Assembly (NCBI RefSeq): GCF_003576645.1
Contig: NC_044917.1
Span: forward strand, 3,510,359-3,574,358
Length of the DNA stretch: 64,000 nucleotides
Direction: 5' to 3'
DNA from: Ipomoea triloba
Lineage: Eukaryota; Streptophyta; Magnoliopsida; Solanales; Convolvulaceae
Of the stretch, positions 1 to 10,350 are shown one piece after another. A program made the position numbers and the translations under genes. The notes beneath the pieces are model-generated. The model did no database searches, was not told where the DNA came from, and saw nothing but the letters and a program-made list of their open reading frames with translations. How positions within the stretch are numbered: position 1 is the first letter of the stretch; each line of letters begins with the position of its first letter.

Positions 1-51
1 GCTGGCGATGCTTATGATTACGACCCTCTCAGCCCAACCAGAAGCTACTGA
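1..51 (+). CDS. C-terminal end of an unidentified protein (partial)
   Basis: Reading from base 1, the frame gives 16 residues ending in YDPLSPTRSY and then TGA at 49-51. The Tyr/Asp/Ser/Pro-rich tail looks like a real protein C-terminus rather than random sequence. The rest of the gene lies before the window. The following ~650 bases are AT-rich with no open frame of note and probably hold its 3' UTR. I do not recognise the family from so short a piece. Confidence 0.45.
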   Translation, partial: AGDAYDYDPLSPTRSY

Positions 52-769
52 GAGTAAAAATTTTATCCATACACATAAGGAAAGAAATGATCCAAGAAAA
101 TTTGGAAGAATTTATCTACATTTTCTTGCAAATGGCTGTTGCAATGACAGATTTTGTGATTCTAACACAGGGAATCTCGGTTCCTCGAAGTGAGAAAACA
201 TTGGGCATGCAAAGAACGATGCTTTCCTCGCACAACATCAATCAGATTCAATATATCACGCAAGATGGATCTCCTCAGATTCGATGACACAACTAGACAA
301 AAACTCTTCCCTGGGCTTATCCCGCATGGATTCAAATCACAACTTTGGCCTCCTCTTTTCACACAAACGAACGATGATCAAGTTTATACCGAGAATTCAG
401 TTCAAGATCCCATGTTTTATTTGCCTTGATCATCTAACAGATGGATTCGGTTTCTGGTTCAGCCTCAGAGGATTGAAAAAACCGCCTGTAATATTTTTTT
501 CGTTCCTCTGTCGGTCTGTGTATATATTCTGACCAGCATGCAGTATTTAGGAGTTGAGTGACGACGATATCGATTGGTTCCCACTTCCCAGGATATATGA
601 CACCAAAAGAAAGCAAAGAAACTTAGTATTGTAATTTTTTCATTTGTTTTGTGGGAGACATGCATTTACATGTTGTAGCTAGGTTGTCTGCTATGCCATT
701 CAACACAGATTATACAATAATGTTCTCAAATATATGTATATATTGTAAGTTGCTTGAGTATGATCATGA
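52..769. other. Probable 3' UTR and intergenic DNA
   Basis: No convincing coding sequence. Several overlapping short frames on both strands lack recognisable motifs. The first few hundred bases are likely the 3' UTR of the partial gene ending at base 51. Confidence 0.4.
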
Positions 770-919
770 TTTTTTTTTTTAATACTATTGATTCTGTTAC
801 AATGCAGTATTTGTTCATAATCTCAACTTACTGAAGCATAAAGAGTCAATATTATCTTCGAGATTCGAACCCACAACCTTCATATGAGAGAGTAACTTGG
901 TGCTATTAAATCACAAGGC
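770..919 (-). mobile_element. tRNA-derived SINE, family 1, copy a
   Basis: Read on the minus strand, the element starts with GAGCCTTGTGATTTAATAGC (A-box-like) and has a B-box-like GGTTCGAATC. It continues with a body also found at 9661-9798 (TTGACTCTTTATGCTTCAGT, then a match to GAACAGATACTACATTGTAA) and ends in a tail of about 11 A's. A 6-bp direct repeat TCATGA flanks it at 764-769 and 920-925. The internal polymerase III boxes, A tail and short target duplication are what a plant SINE should have. Confidence 0.75.
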
Positions 920-989
920 TCATGAAATATAGGATCAATAATATAGTTTGATGAAATTCGGAAATTTATATTATTATATACTAATAATA

Positions 990-1100
990 AAAAAGAGGAT
1001 GGTGGGAAAGGTCACAGGAGGTCCACTTTTGATAGCACCAATGTAAATTGGAAAGGTTGCAGAGTCACAGGACCTCCACTTTTTATATGGTACCAAAAGA
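990..1100. repeat. Degenerate two-copy tandem repeat
   Basis: The phrase GGAAAGGTCACAGGAGGTCC with a following CACTTTTGATAGCACCA recurs about 45 bases later in altered form (GGAAAGGTTGCAGAGTCACA, then CACTTTTTATATGGTACCA). No coding content is evident. Confidence 0.4.
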
Positions 1101-2128
1101 TCGACCACATCGGCTATACAGAGGAGAGGAGTTGTAGTGTACTGTGGTGTACACTGTAGTGCAAGTGCATATCCGTTTCTTGCTCGCCAATGCAGCATTA
1201 AATGATGGATCATATTATTCGTTACAACAACTTTTTCCTTCTTACAATCTCACCAAAAATATCGCCTCTACCTCTTACCTCTACCACACCAACCGCCATT
1301 AAGTGGGGGGCAGATGAGCCACAGGCTGACACAACTAACATCATTCAATCAACCACATCCAGATACAAGAGTTTATGGGCAGCTCAGTTGGTCACATTGA
1401 TGAAATTTGAAAAGAAATATAAGAAATTGAGTCTCATTCGCGACAGTGTGGGGGTAACCATTCAAACTGAGAGGCTCTTTGTGCGCAATAAACAAATGTC
1501 TAATCTCTGTATTCAATTGTGCTATCATGATTTATATATTCAAGATGCTCTTTCGGGTCGGGACGTGGGGATCCTTGGGTTGGGAATAAAGAGTTCACAC
1601 TATCTAATATAACTCATGAGTTGCGACTCTATTGAATCGAGATGTGACCCATTACCAATAATACAATTCAATTTATTTGCTTATTCTACTCGGTCTCATG
1701 TATTTTCCTTATCACTCCTTAAAAAAATTGAATTATATTTATATTTATATTAATGTAACTCCACTACTTTTTTAATAGGACAAATGCTATTAAAAATTCT
1801 TCTAAAACTCCATTTAAAGTTAATTTATCATTCACACATTACCTATTTTAAGAGTATGATATATAATTTCAACTAAAAACAATTTGAATTCATCTTGACC
1901 CAACTTAAATTAAAAATGTACCCTACTCAAATTATTATATTAAAATGGACACTCAAAATACGCTAATTTTAGTTATTTTACCAAGAATAAGGTGATGGAG
2001 GTGGACACGTAACGTATGTAAAGGTAGGTAGCTAGAACTGCGTAACGGCAGCAAGCTAAGTAAGGTAGCATATGTATACGTTATGTTGCCACATGGGCAT
2101 ATACTAATACTAATACTAGTTCTAGTTG
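1101..2128. other. Intergenic DNA without a supported gene
   Basis: This stretch is AT-rich and low in complexity. The only longer frame (1202-1612, 136 codons) has no recognisable domain, an unusual composition and no splice context, so I do not call it. Confidence 0.5.
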
Positions 2129-2248
2129 CCAAGGACCTTGTGGTTTAGTGGCATTAAACCCTTTCTTTCATACGGGAGGTGGTTGGTTCGAACCTCAGTT
2201 AGTTATGAACAGATACTGCATTGTAATAGAGTTAATAATATTTTTTTA
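2129..2248 (+). mobile_element. tRNA-derived SINE, family 1, copy b (internally shortened)
   Basis: A-box-like CCTTGTGGTTTAGTGGCA, B-box-like TTGGTTCGAACCTCAG and the family tail GAACAGATACTGCATTGTAA are all present in order. The middle segment with TTGACTCTTTGTGCTTCAGT seen in copies a and c is missing, so this copy has an internal deletion. An A-rich stretch follows. Confidence 0.65.
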
Positions 2249-3029
2249 AAAAAATTAGTTTTAATTATAAAAGAAGGGAATTTTCAAAAAAAAAAAAAAG
2301 TTATAAAAGAAGGGATCCCTTCCCTTGGGAAGCCTGTCCCATATATGCATTCTTTTCATTTTATCAGCTTTCCCTTTTAGGTAGACATGTAACGTGTATG
2401 ATTGTGCACACACATAAGTACGTGCATTTTTGTAAAATATTTTTATCATGTCTTAAATTTTTTTTAATAGGTTCAGATATATTAAAAAAAAAATTATTAC
2501 AATAAAAAAACTAAATCAAGAATTAACTCTAAATTGCAGACTTTCTTGTAAATCAAAACACTAGCAACTTACCAATTACATAATCTACAAAATCTAAAAT
2601 TAGTAGAATTATTAACTAAAGGAACACGATAATCTTCGGCAATTTTTTTTTTTTGAAAAAATAATCTTCGGCAATTAGTTAAACATTCCTTTTTTTCTTT
2701 AAAGAATTAAATTAATTACGACATTAATCATTATTTATATTAATATATTAATAAAATAGAAATGCAAGGAATCTGTGAGAAAATATTGAACGAAATCGAT
2801 GCCCAGAAATGAATGAAGGGTATACACAACAAACGTGGAGCTCTTCAGCCTTCAGGTACAATTAGTTAATGAAAGAGAAATTTTTTTCAAAAAATCTATA
2901 GAAAATCTTCAGCAAATATTGTATGGTTATCAACCTACATACCTCTTTCAATTAGCCCGGCCCATCCATTAATTATAAATACGAAATGGGTCCTTCTAAG
3001 ATTTTTCTCTCTCAACAATTTTGTAGTAC

Positions 3030-3032
<3 letters not shown>
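2249..3032. other. AT-rich intergenic DNA
   Basis: A- and T-homopolymer tracts, no open frame with recognisable content. Confidence 0.4.

Positions 3033-3096
<64 letters not shown>
3033..3096. repeat. Compound microsatellite (TA)n(CA)n
   Basis: About 24 TA units run straight into about seven CA units (3082-3095). This is a simple sequence repeat, likely length-polymorphic. Confidence 0.95.
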
Positions 3097-4190
3097 CTCA
3101 TGATCAAATGAGTTACCCTTTCCCATGTGTCTGTGTGGACAGATCTGAACCATTGAATCAATTAGAAAACAATAGAATGAAATTTATGCTTAAGTGAAAA
3201 ATACAATGACATTTTTGTAAATATGTAGAACTTGTAGGAAGATTTTTTATTTTTTTTTTTTGAAAAAGCCATATTAAAATGAGTAGAATTTGAAATAAAA
3301 GATGTGGTGACATTTTTGTAAAGGATTATGTTACACACTCTATTTTTTATCACTTACAAACCAACCACTACATTATGTGGCAAAATCTTAGCCATTAGTA
3401 AAATTAAAATTACAAAAGGAAAATTAATGTCTAGGATTTTGACACATCATGGTGTAGTTATTTTGTGAGTGGTAAATTGATGAGGTGTTTAACATTTTTC
3501 TTTTGTAAATATGCAACAGCTTTTTCATCATTTAGGGAAAAATAGTGAGAAAATATCTATTGTTTTGATGTAAATACACATGAACAGATTAGGAAGGATA
3601 AATAATATTTTTTGATACATTAAATTTATTAACTTATGTTAGACTAATCTTAAGTTATCATAACCTATTTTTGCGTGTACACTTTGTGCACAAAGAGTCT
3701 TTATAATTATTTTACCTACATTAATCTATATGCGCTCTAAACACGGATTGTTATATTATAACTAAAAAGAATGCAGCATAACTATTTTTTTTCTTTTTTT
3801 TTGTGAAGAATTAGATGGGAAAAGATTAAGATGGTATTGGGCCACATCCTGCATAAAAGTGGCCACTAAGTGCAACTAATTAGGAAGAGATAAGTATCCT
3901 TATGACGTAAGGAATGTGGTGTTTTATACCATGATTAAGAAAAGACATATGAGAGACATTGACCAAACTCTCAATTTCTTTCTTTCTTTCTTAATCGTCT
4001 CTGATCTGTATCTGAAACTCCATTAATTTGTGTCTGCAAGTCTGCAATTCTTCCTCAAACCCACAACGAACATTAATTTCAGCAAACTGACGAATGTGTG
4101 GAGGGGCCTGAGAGCGTTTTATGGCATAAATGCGAGGGGGGTGGTCTCTTTAGGTTGATGAGAGGTCCCCATCATTAGCCATTATCAATA
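3097..4190. other. AT-rich intergenic DNA, upstream region of the XERICO-like gene
   Basis: No gene supported. The right-hand part (about 3900-4190) should contain the promoter of the RING-H2 gene, but I cannot fix the transcription start. A CT-rich tract at about 3977-3992 fits a plant core-promoter or leader region. Confidence 0.35.
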
Positions 4191-5838
4191 CAATACACCA
4201 CACCACTCCTTTGAGATCGTACCACTCTCTACCCTTTCTTCTCCAATACTAAAAGTAGTCATTTTATCAAGTTCTTGTATGTTTAAAGCCCTCCAAAATC
4301 TCCTGAGTAAGTCCCCCAAAACACCCACCTTTTTTTTTTCTTGATCTTCCATTAATACTTTTTTTCTTGTTGTTGTTGTTCTCTTTTCTTTTTGGTTCAT
4401 GGGAGTCTTTATTTTGCTATTCTGGGATATTAATGCCTCATTTTCTGTTGCATTTCTTGATGGGTTTCACATGGGAAGTGAGAATATGATCTGTGATTGG
4501 ATCTCAGGTTCTTGTACTTTTTGAGGGCTGTCAACTTTTAGTGACAGTAGTGGTTCACCAGTCTTTCAAGTCTTGGATCTGTGTGTACTGCACTTACTGC
4601 CTCATCTTAAGGATCAGGATTTGGTGTGTGGAAAGCACTGCATAGGGTAGAAAATGAAATAAGATTAAAGTTGGTTTTTTTTTTTGTTGATGAAATGCCT
4701 TTCTTTTAGTTTATATATATTTATCTTGAATTTCCATGATTGAATTACGGCTTTTGCTTCATCATATTCCTTCACCTGCTCTGTTCACTAAGGTGGGTTC
4801 CACATCACACTGTGGTTGTTGGCCATCACATGTGGGTGTTAGGCCATACATATCTGTATCCCTCTTCCTTGAATGATGCCTTCTGTGACCATAGGATTTC
4901 TTTCATATAAGGAATATGCCACTTTCATCTGCAAGTGTCTGATTGGCTCATTGGTGTGAGCTTTTTCTGTGTTTCTTATATGGTTTCCATTTTCTGCCTT
5001 CCCTTTGCAGATCCTTTGTATCCTGCTTGTTCATAGGTTTTTGCCGAGAGGAATCTGCTTACTCAGCTTTACAAGCCATAAGGTAAAATTTTTAATCTTA
5101 ATTTCTCACTGCTATTCATTCATCCAATCTTAGTGTTGTTTATGACTCCCTTTTGGCCCCTATGTTGCTTGGAGAGATTAATTTGATTTCTATGCTCCAT
5201 ATTTGGCTTGTTTGGTCATCCTGTTTCTATCTTTCTTCTAGCATAATCCTTAAAAAGGTTCGATTTTTATGGGTGGATTCCAAGTTTATAACTTTTTTCC
5301 ATTCTTGTCTGCTGATTATGTTGATGAATATGCAATATCTGCAATAGAATTTACTCGATCTTCTACTTCTCAACGAGGGAAGTATATTGATCAAGATCCC
5401 TTTCCAAGTGCCAAATCTGGGATAAGAAATGAGTGTTTCAACCTTTAGTTGAAAATAGATGCGTTCTGAAAGTTTTCTTTCCCTTAATGGTATATAAATA
5501 GAAGTTTTCTTTCTATCAATGGAAGTTTTCTTTCCCTTAATGGTATATCAATGGAAGTTTTCTTTCCCTAAATGGTATCAATGGAAGTTTTCTTTCCCTT
5601 AATGGTATCATCGGAAGTTTTCTTTCCCTTAATGGTATATGAATGGAAGTTTTCTTTCCCTTAATGGTATATGAATGGAAGTTTGCTTTCTCTTTAATGG
5701 TATATCAATGGAAGTTTTCTTTCCCTTAATGGTGTTAATGGATTTTTGTAACAGTTGCTTGTGTACTGCTTAGTTATTCGAACTTATCTTCGTATTTTCC
5801 AAGATTCAATGGTTTCATTGACTAGGTTGAAGTCGATT
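4191..5838 (+). promoter_or_regulatory. Spliced 5' leader of the XERICO-like gene
   Basis: A leader of three exons can be inferred. The first ends at 4306 (GA before GTAAGT). The second is 5011-5082, between a good CTTTGCAG acceptor and AAG before GTAAAA. The third starts at 5755 after TTTTTGTAACAG and carries the start codon. Joining the first two exons creates a 17-codon upstream ORF (ATG at 4279, TAG at 5034-5036). The second intron contains a nine-copy minisatellite. The borders are inference from consensus sites only. The upstream start of the leader is unknown. Confidence 0.45.
5468..5736 (+). repeat. Minisatellite in leader intron, ~30-32-bp unit, nine copies
   Basis: The unit GGAAGTTTTCTTTCCCTTAA followed by TGGTATATCAAT repeats about nine times with small changes (TATCAAT, TATGAAT, TATCATC ends). 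It sits at the 3' end of the leader intron, immediately before the acceptor at 5754, and enriches that region in pyrimidine blocks. Confidence 0.9.
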
Positions 5839-6300
5839 ATGGGTCTCTCAACTTATCCTACTCCAACTGATGCTGGTGTGCTATGTGTGATACTGGTGAA
5901 CACCGCCATATCCATCTCCATCGTGAAGGAGATAGTCCGGTCAATCCTTCATGTCATTGGCATCCGGATAGCGTTCTGGGAGGAGTACAACGTTGAAGGG
6001 CCGTTGGACGCTTTTGAATGTCGGGGAGCTCCCTCGGAGTCGTACATGGAGGAGTTCCGCAGCAGAACTCCTGCAGTCCCGTATGATTCGGTCTGCTGCA
6101 TCTCGAAGCACCTGGAGCAAGAGTGCCCTGTCTGCCTCGCGGAGTTTGCGCCAGATGCAATGGTAAACCAGTTGTCTTGCGGGCATGTTTTCCACGCAAT
6201 GTGTCTCGAGAAATGGCTCAAGTATTGGAATGTTACCTGCCCCCTCTGCCGGAATTACATTATGCCTCTGGACGACGATGGTGACACTGCTCCGATGTGA
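5839..6300 (+). CDS. XERICO: XERICO-like RING-H2 zinc-finger protein (probable E3 ubiquitin ligase)
   Basis: The product has 153 aa. It opens with MGLSTYP and a hydrophobic segment (about residues 13-45) carrying CVILVNTAISISIVKEIVRS, the N-terminal signature of XERICO-type proteins. A RING-H2 finger follows: C96-x2-C99, C114, H116, H119, C122, C134-x2-C137, with the W-containing stretch typical of active fingers. Known XERICO proteins are ABA- and drought-related E3 ligases anchored in a membrane, which raise ABA levels. The frame is open upstream with another in-frame ATG at 5809, but I chose 5839 because homologues start with MGLS. The coding part is a single exon. The C-terminus is short and acidic. 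Family assignment is firm; orthology to XERICO itself rather than a paralogue is inference. Confidence 0.88.
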   Translation: MGLSTYPTPTDAGVLCVILVNTAISISIVKEIVRSILHVIGIRIAFWEEYNVEGPLDAFECRGAPSESYMEEFRSRTPAVPYDSVCCISKHLEQECPVCLAEFAPDAMVNQLSCGHVFHAMCLEKWLKYWNVTCPLCRNYIMPLDDDGDTAPM

Positions 6301-6552
6301 GTGAATTTTTGTTTTGGTTGTGTACGATGTTTTGTGGGAGTTTGTATGTATAGCACAGCGTGGTAGTGTACAGGCTGAGTGTTTTTAGTAGCTTGTGTAC
6401 TTGTGTTTTCTGGCGATGTTTGCGTCCTTTCACAGTGACGGGTCTCTTGTGACCAGAACTCTATACATTGCCGGATATGTACTATGATCGCTGTTTAAAG
6501 ATTTTCTTTTTTCCATCCTCTTTCTTTTGCAGGAGCAACATATAAATCTCTT

Positions 6553-6625
6553 CTTAGTTTGAGTTGATTAGCTATGAATAATATAAACCATAGTTTGAGT
6601 TGATTAGCTATGAATAATATAAACT
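6553..6625 (+). repeat. Two-copy tandem repeat of ~36 bp
   Basis: AGTTTGAGTTGATTAGCTATG plus AATAATATAAAC occurs twice back to back, downstream of the RING gene, probably in or just after its 3' UTR. Confidence 0.85.
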
Positions 6626-6900
6626 GGTTTATTTTCTTGTGGTCTTTTACCGGCTAAACTCACAAAATGAAATTTACCTAACTCGAATAGTGATTGTGGG
6701 TTTTCCCATCACTCAAAAAAGGACATTCAACAGTCATGCTCAGAAAGATACACAATTCAAAACCAAGAAAATCATAAAATGTTCTCAAACCAGCATAGGC
6801 AGAAAGGAAATGAAGAGTGGAAGAAGAGGGGTAGGCGAATGTACAAGAAGCAAAATTTTTACACAAACTCATCTGCGTTAGAGAGATATACAACGCACAT

Positions 6901-6939
6901 TGCGCCATTTGAGGTCATAAAATCACCTCAAATGGCGCA
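6901..6939. terminator. Perfect 15-bp hairpin between convergent genes
   Basis: TGCGCCATTTGAGGT is followed after a 9-base spacer by its exact reverse complement ACCTCAAATGGCGCA. It lies in the 780-bp gap between the 3' ends of the convergent RING-H2 and armadillo genes. It might mark an RNA-processing site or be the remnant of a small foldback element. A terminator role is only a positional guess; eukaryotic pol II does not need such hairpins. Confidence 0.35.
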
Positions 6940-7078
6940 GTGTTATACTGTATTTGCCATAACAGTGTAGACTATCTAAGAGATTAGTAGTAGTATACGA
7001 CGACACGTCGATAGTGAGCTAAAATTGCAGGATAGTGAACATACTGAGATAAAATTTCAGCTGGGCTGAAATGGTTTC

Positions 7079-9303
7079 TCATACTGACATCTTTGAAGGG
7101 ATACAAGAGGATGCCCGAAGCTGTATTCGGCTCATGCTCATCTCCATGCTTCTATGAACCATGTCTTGCAATAATCTCTTGGCTGTTTCGGCAGCTTTAT
7201 CTGCTCCATCGACATGTGCAGCAAAGTCGTAAACTATTCTCTCCAGCATCGAGCATGTCAATCTCTTTTCGGGAGGGGAATTGCGAAGCAAGTCCAGAAG
7301 AGTTCGAGCTCTCTGCTGGGCTAAGGGAGTGCCTTCTGCAGTTAAACGTAAAAGACCTGGAATTGCCCCTTCTTTGAGTATGAGCTCCCTATACTTATCT
7401 CTGCAGCTCTGGCACAACGATAGCAAAGCTCCAACTGCATGCTCTGTACTAACAAGAGATCCGTCTTCAACTGTCTCTACCAGTGTTAGTATCCCACCGT
7501 CTACATTTGTAATCGCAATCCTTCCTTCATCAGAATTGGAAAGGATTTCGAGAAGCACTGTGGTTTTCTCAGCAAACTTGGAGTATTTCTTGCATTCTTT
7601 TAGAAGATTTATCAGAGGGAGCACCGCTTTAGCATCAAGAACCAGCTTAGGATCTTCGTTGCTGGTGGAGAGATTGTGGAGAACTGTGACAGCATCAACT
7701 CTTCCTTGAACACTACCGGAGCTGAGCATCTGAGTGAGAAGCGGTGCAACTCCAGATCCTGCTATAGCTGGCTTGTTGGAATCAGCTGTTGACAAAGTCA
7801 GAATAGCAGCCGTTGCCAATTCCTGCAAACGACCATCTTGACACTTCAGAAGCTCCACAAGAGGCGGGATAGCACCAGTTGAAACTATCCCGACCTTGTT
7901 TCTGGTAAACATTTAAAAGAATGAATATAAATTGACTGGAGTGGATTAAGCAGATAGTTCAAACCCTGGTAGATTAAAAAAAAACAACAAAACTGAAGAA
8001 ATCAGCTGACTGCACCAAGCAAGGAGGTGCAGAACCAAGTATAAGGAACAAAATAAATCATGGATATAAACATGATGTATAACTACTTACAATGGTAGCC
8101 AAGAACCAACAAGTTAACACTTAAATCTATGTGCAAGAAAAATGAAACAGAAACCATTCTGAACCACGAATATGAGTCCAGACAACAATAGAATTGAATC
8201 GTTTTTCTGCAAAAAGTGATGATATATGTCTATATATATATGAACTCTAGTCCAGGGTGAAAAAGATATTAGAATTTATAAATATTTATTATACGATTAT
8301 GATTTCCACCATACAACTCAATCCCCCAACAAATTTTCAATGTAAGATAACTTTAAGTTCAGCTCATGTGTGATATTCAATATATGGTGTAAAGGTATTA
8401 ATTGACATAAACGCAATTCAATTCAATAATATGGATTTTTTCCAGTTGAGCTAATGTGCAATCAATATGAACGCTGCAAAAGTTTCAATTGTATTTATTA
8501 TAGGATTATGATTTCCACCATACAACTCAATCCCCAACAAATTTTCAATGTAAGATAACTCAGGTATGATATTCAATATATGGTGTAAAGGTATTAATTG
8601 ACATGAACGCAATTCAATTCAATAATATGAATTTTTTCCAGTTGAGCTAATTTGCAATCAATATGAACGCTGCAAAAGTTTCAATTGTACTTAGAAATTA
8701 GCACTAATTGACATGAGTTTCAATGCAATAAGATGGATTAGTGATTTGTTTAACTTCAGAACAAACCCTAGAGATTTTAGTATTTCCAATAGAAGAGGAA
8801 AAACACAGGAATTTCGATCTCTCCAGATCCAATCTAATGCATGTGTAATATTAAATCCACTACACAAAAAGCTAAAGAGGATAATATTGGAGAGCAAAAA
8901 AGGAGGGGAATACAGACCGGTCGTTACGGACTGCAAGATTAAGGAGGGCGAGAAGAGCGGCTTCGCGGGCGGGCAGAGAGGAGGAGGAGGGGCAGAGCAT
9001 CTGGACGAGAGGCGGAATGACGCCGGCGGCGGCGAAGCGGGAGCGAGTCTTGGCGGAGGACGAAGACTTCCTGACCAGCTTCCGGATGTCCCTCGCCGCT
9101 TCAATCTTCGCCTCCTCCGAGTCTCTGCCGCTCCTCAGCCTCTCCGCCAGCTCCTCGATTATACTCTTGTTGCATCTGCCGTTATTACTGTTCTTGTGCT
9201 TGCCCAGCTCCTCCTGCTCCTCGCATTTCAACTCCTCTTCCGGCTCCACCGTCCTTAAAACTTCCATTACTGAATCCTCATCTTCCATCTCCCTCTCTTT
9301 CAT
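7079..9303 (-). CDS. Armadillo-repeat protein (PUB-ARM-like, without U-box)
   Basis: Two coding exons, 9303-8918 and 7901-7079, join in frame (CG|A) to give 402 aa. The splice sites are CGACCG|GTCTGT and TTTACCAG|AAACAA. The N-terminus (about residues 1-60) is acidic and Glu-rich. From about residue 50 there are armadillo units, seen in repeated phrases such as GVIPPLVQML, GAIPPLVELL, GVAPLLTQML, AVLPLINLL and GAIPGLLRL. The C-terminus (KRLLQDMVHRSMEMSMSRIQ) is typical of the small plant ARM proteins related to the ARM half of U-box E3 ligases. There is no U-box (CPIS/DP motif), so a direct ligase role is unlikely; ARM repeats bind other proteins. A second in-frame ATG lies at 9285. The 1-kb intron contains a ~210-bp tandem duplication. 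Confidence 0.85.
8282..8693. repeat. ~210-bp tandem duplication inside the ARM gene intron
   Basis: The block beginning TTTATTATACGATTATGATT and ending CTGCAAAAGTTTCAATTGTA (8282-8492) recurs at about 8493-8693. The second copy has a few substitutions and a short deletion that removes part of the TTTAAGTTCAGCTCATG segment. Both copies lie in the single intron of the ARM gene. Confidence 0.85.
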
Positions 9304-9660
9304 TTACAGAGGAGTTTATTCATAAACTTTTGTGTATTTATAAAAAGGCTAAATGATGAAAATATTAAACAGCACGAAACTTTTGTCTTTTTGTCTTTCC
9401 GCCCATTTTAGCAGACTTTTAATACGGGGCAGCTATTAGCTATGCCTATTAGCCAGTTACTTGTTAATTGATTAATTATAGAATAATTAATATTTAATAT
9501 TTTTTCTCATAACTCTTTTTATTCCTAATATATTATAAATTAATCAAATTCACCGTGTTAAAAAGAAATTTACTCTCTCCATCTTATTTTATTTGTCTTA
9601 TTCGATTAACAAGCTTATCAATATATTAAAAATTATATAATAATGCCAATTACTATACCG
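9304..9660. other. Upstream region of the ARM gene
   Basis: This should hold the leader and promoter of the minus-strand ARM gene. The sequence is AT-rich, with no ORF. I cannot identify a definite core promoter element. Confidence 0.35.
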
Positions 9661-9798
9661 CCAAAGGCCTTGTGGTCAAGCGGCACCCGGTGAGTGGGTT
9701 CGAGCCTCAGTGGAAGCATTTGTTGACTCTTTGTGCTTCAGTAGGTTGAGAAAGGAACAGATACTACATTGTAAAAGAATTAGTAGAACTCAAAAATA
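9661..9798 (+). mobile_element. tRNA-derived SINE, family 1, copy c (most complete)
   Basis: The 5' end is CCAAAGGCCTTGTGGTCAAG (A-box-like). The B box GGGTTCGAGCCTCAG follows about 28 bases later. The body TTGACTCTTTGTGCTTCAGT and GAACAGATACTACATTGTAA matches copies a and b. No long A tail is left. It serves as the reference copy for the family in this window. Confidence 0.75.
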
Positions 9799-10244
9799 GG
9801 ACAACTTGTGTACTTTTTTTTATTAGTTCATTCAAAGAATACAACAAAGTATCATAGCTGGTACTTTAAAAATGATGTATACAGCCTGCAGGCCATTACA
9901 AATTGCACAAGCACTCATGTGAAGTATTGAAATCTTTAAAGCAAGTTGCATGTTCAAGATATATATAGAGAGTATTCAACTGCATGATGATTAGTGTTAT
10001 AATATTTTATGCAATCATGGTTTAGGATACTTTGTTATGAAAGAAAGTGAACCTACAATAAATATGAGTATAATATCTTTCTCTTAAATGACCGACGGAG
10101 GGAATAGAGCATAATTCTAATACTTGAATGTCATAACTCAAAAGTTTAATTCTTGCCAATATTATTTTGGTCGAGTTTGTCACCAAGTCTTAGCTTCTTA
10201 GCGCAGTTTATACCTGCATACTCTTGAGTAATGGTTGCAAACTT

Positions 10245-10350
10245 CATTTATCATCATCACTAAGTCAAGTCACTCAAGTTGTTGGTTCGATAACCACAAA
10301 ATTTCAAGTTCAACTACTATTGGGAGCAATCTATTATTAGTTTGAACCAG
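10245..10350 (+). mobile_element. tRNA-like SINE fragment, family 2, copy a
   Basis: The stretch TTGGTTCGATAACCACAAAA, then CAAGTTCAACTACTATTGGG, resembles a tRNA anticodon arm (GATAACCAC) followed by a B-box-like element. It aligns with 11630-11755, where the corresponding phrases are TTGACTTGATAACCACAACG and CAAGCTTCACTCTTAATGGG. This is a dispersed repeat. Derivation from a tRNA is inferred from the order of boxes. Confidence 0.4.

Noticed and set aside
770..919. Functional tRNA gene
   Set aside because: It has A- and B-box-like motifs but no complete cloverleaf, and a SINE body and A tail follow.
1202..1612. 136-codon open frame on the plus strand
   Set aside because: No recognisable domain, odd composition, no splice or leader context; surrounded by repeats. 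Probably a chance frame.
4185..4400. 71-codon minus-strand frame rich in Lys/Thr
   Set aside because: It is the antisense of pyrimidine-rich leader and intron sequence of the RING gene; composition explains it.
5468..5736. CRISPR-like array
   Set aside because: Units are directly adjacent without spacers and the DNA is plant nuclear; it is a minisatellite.
8713..9258. 181-codon plus-strand frame over ARM exon 1
   Set aside because: Antisense shadow of a GC-rich exon with clear ARM coding on the other strand.
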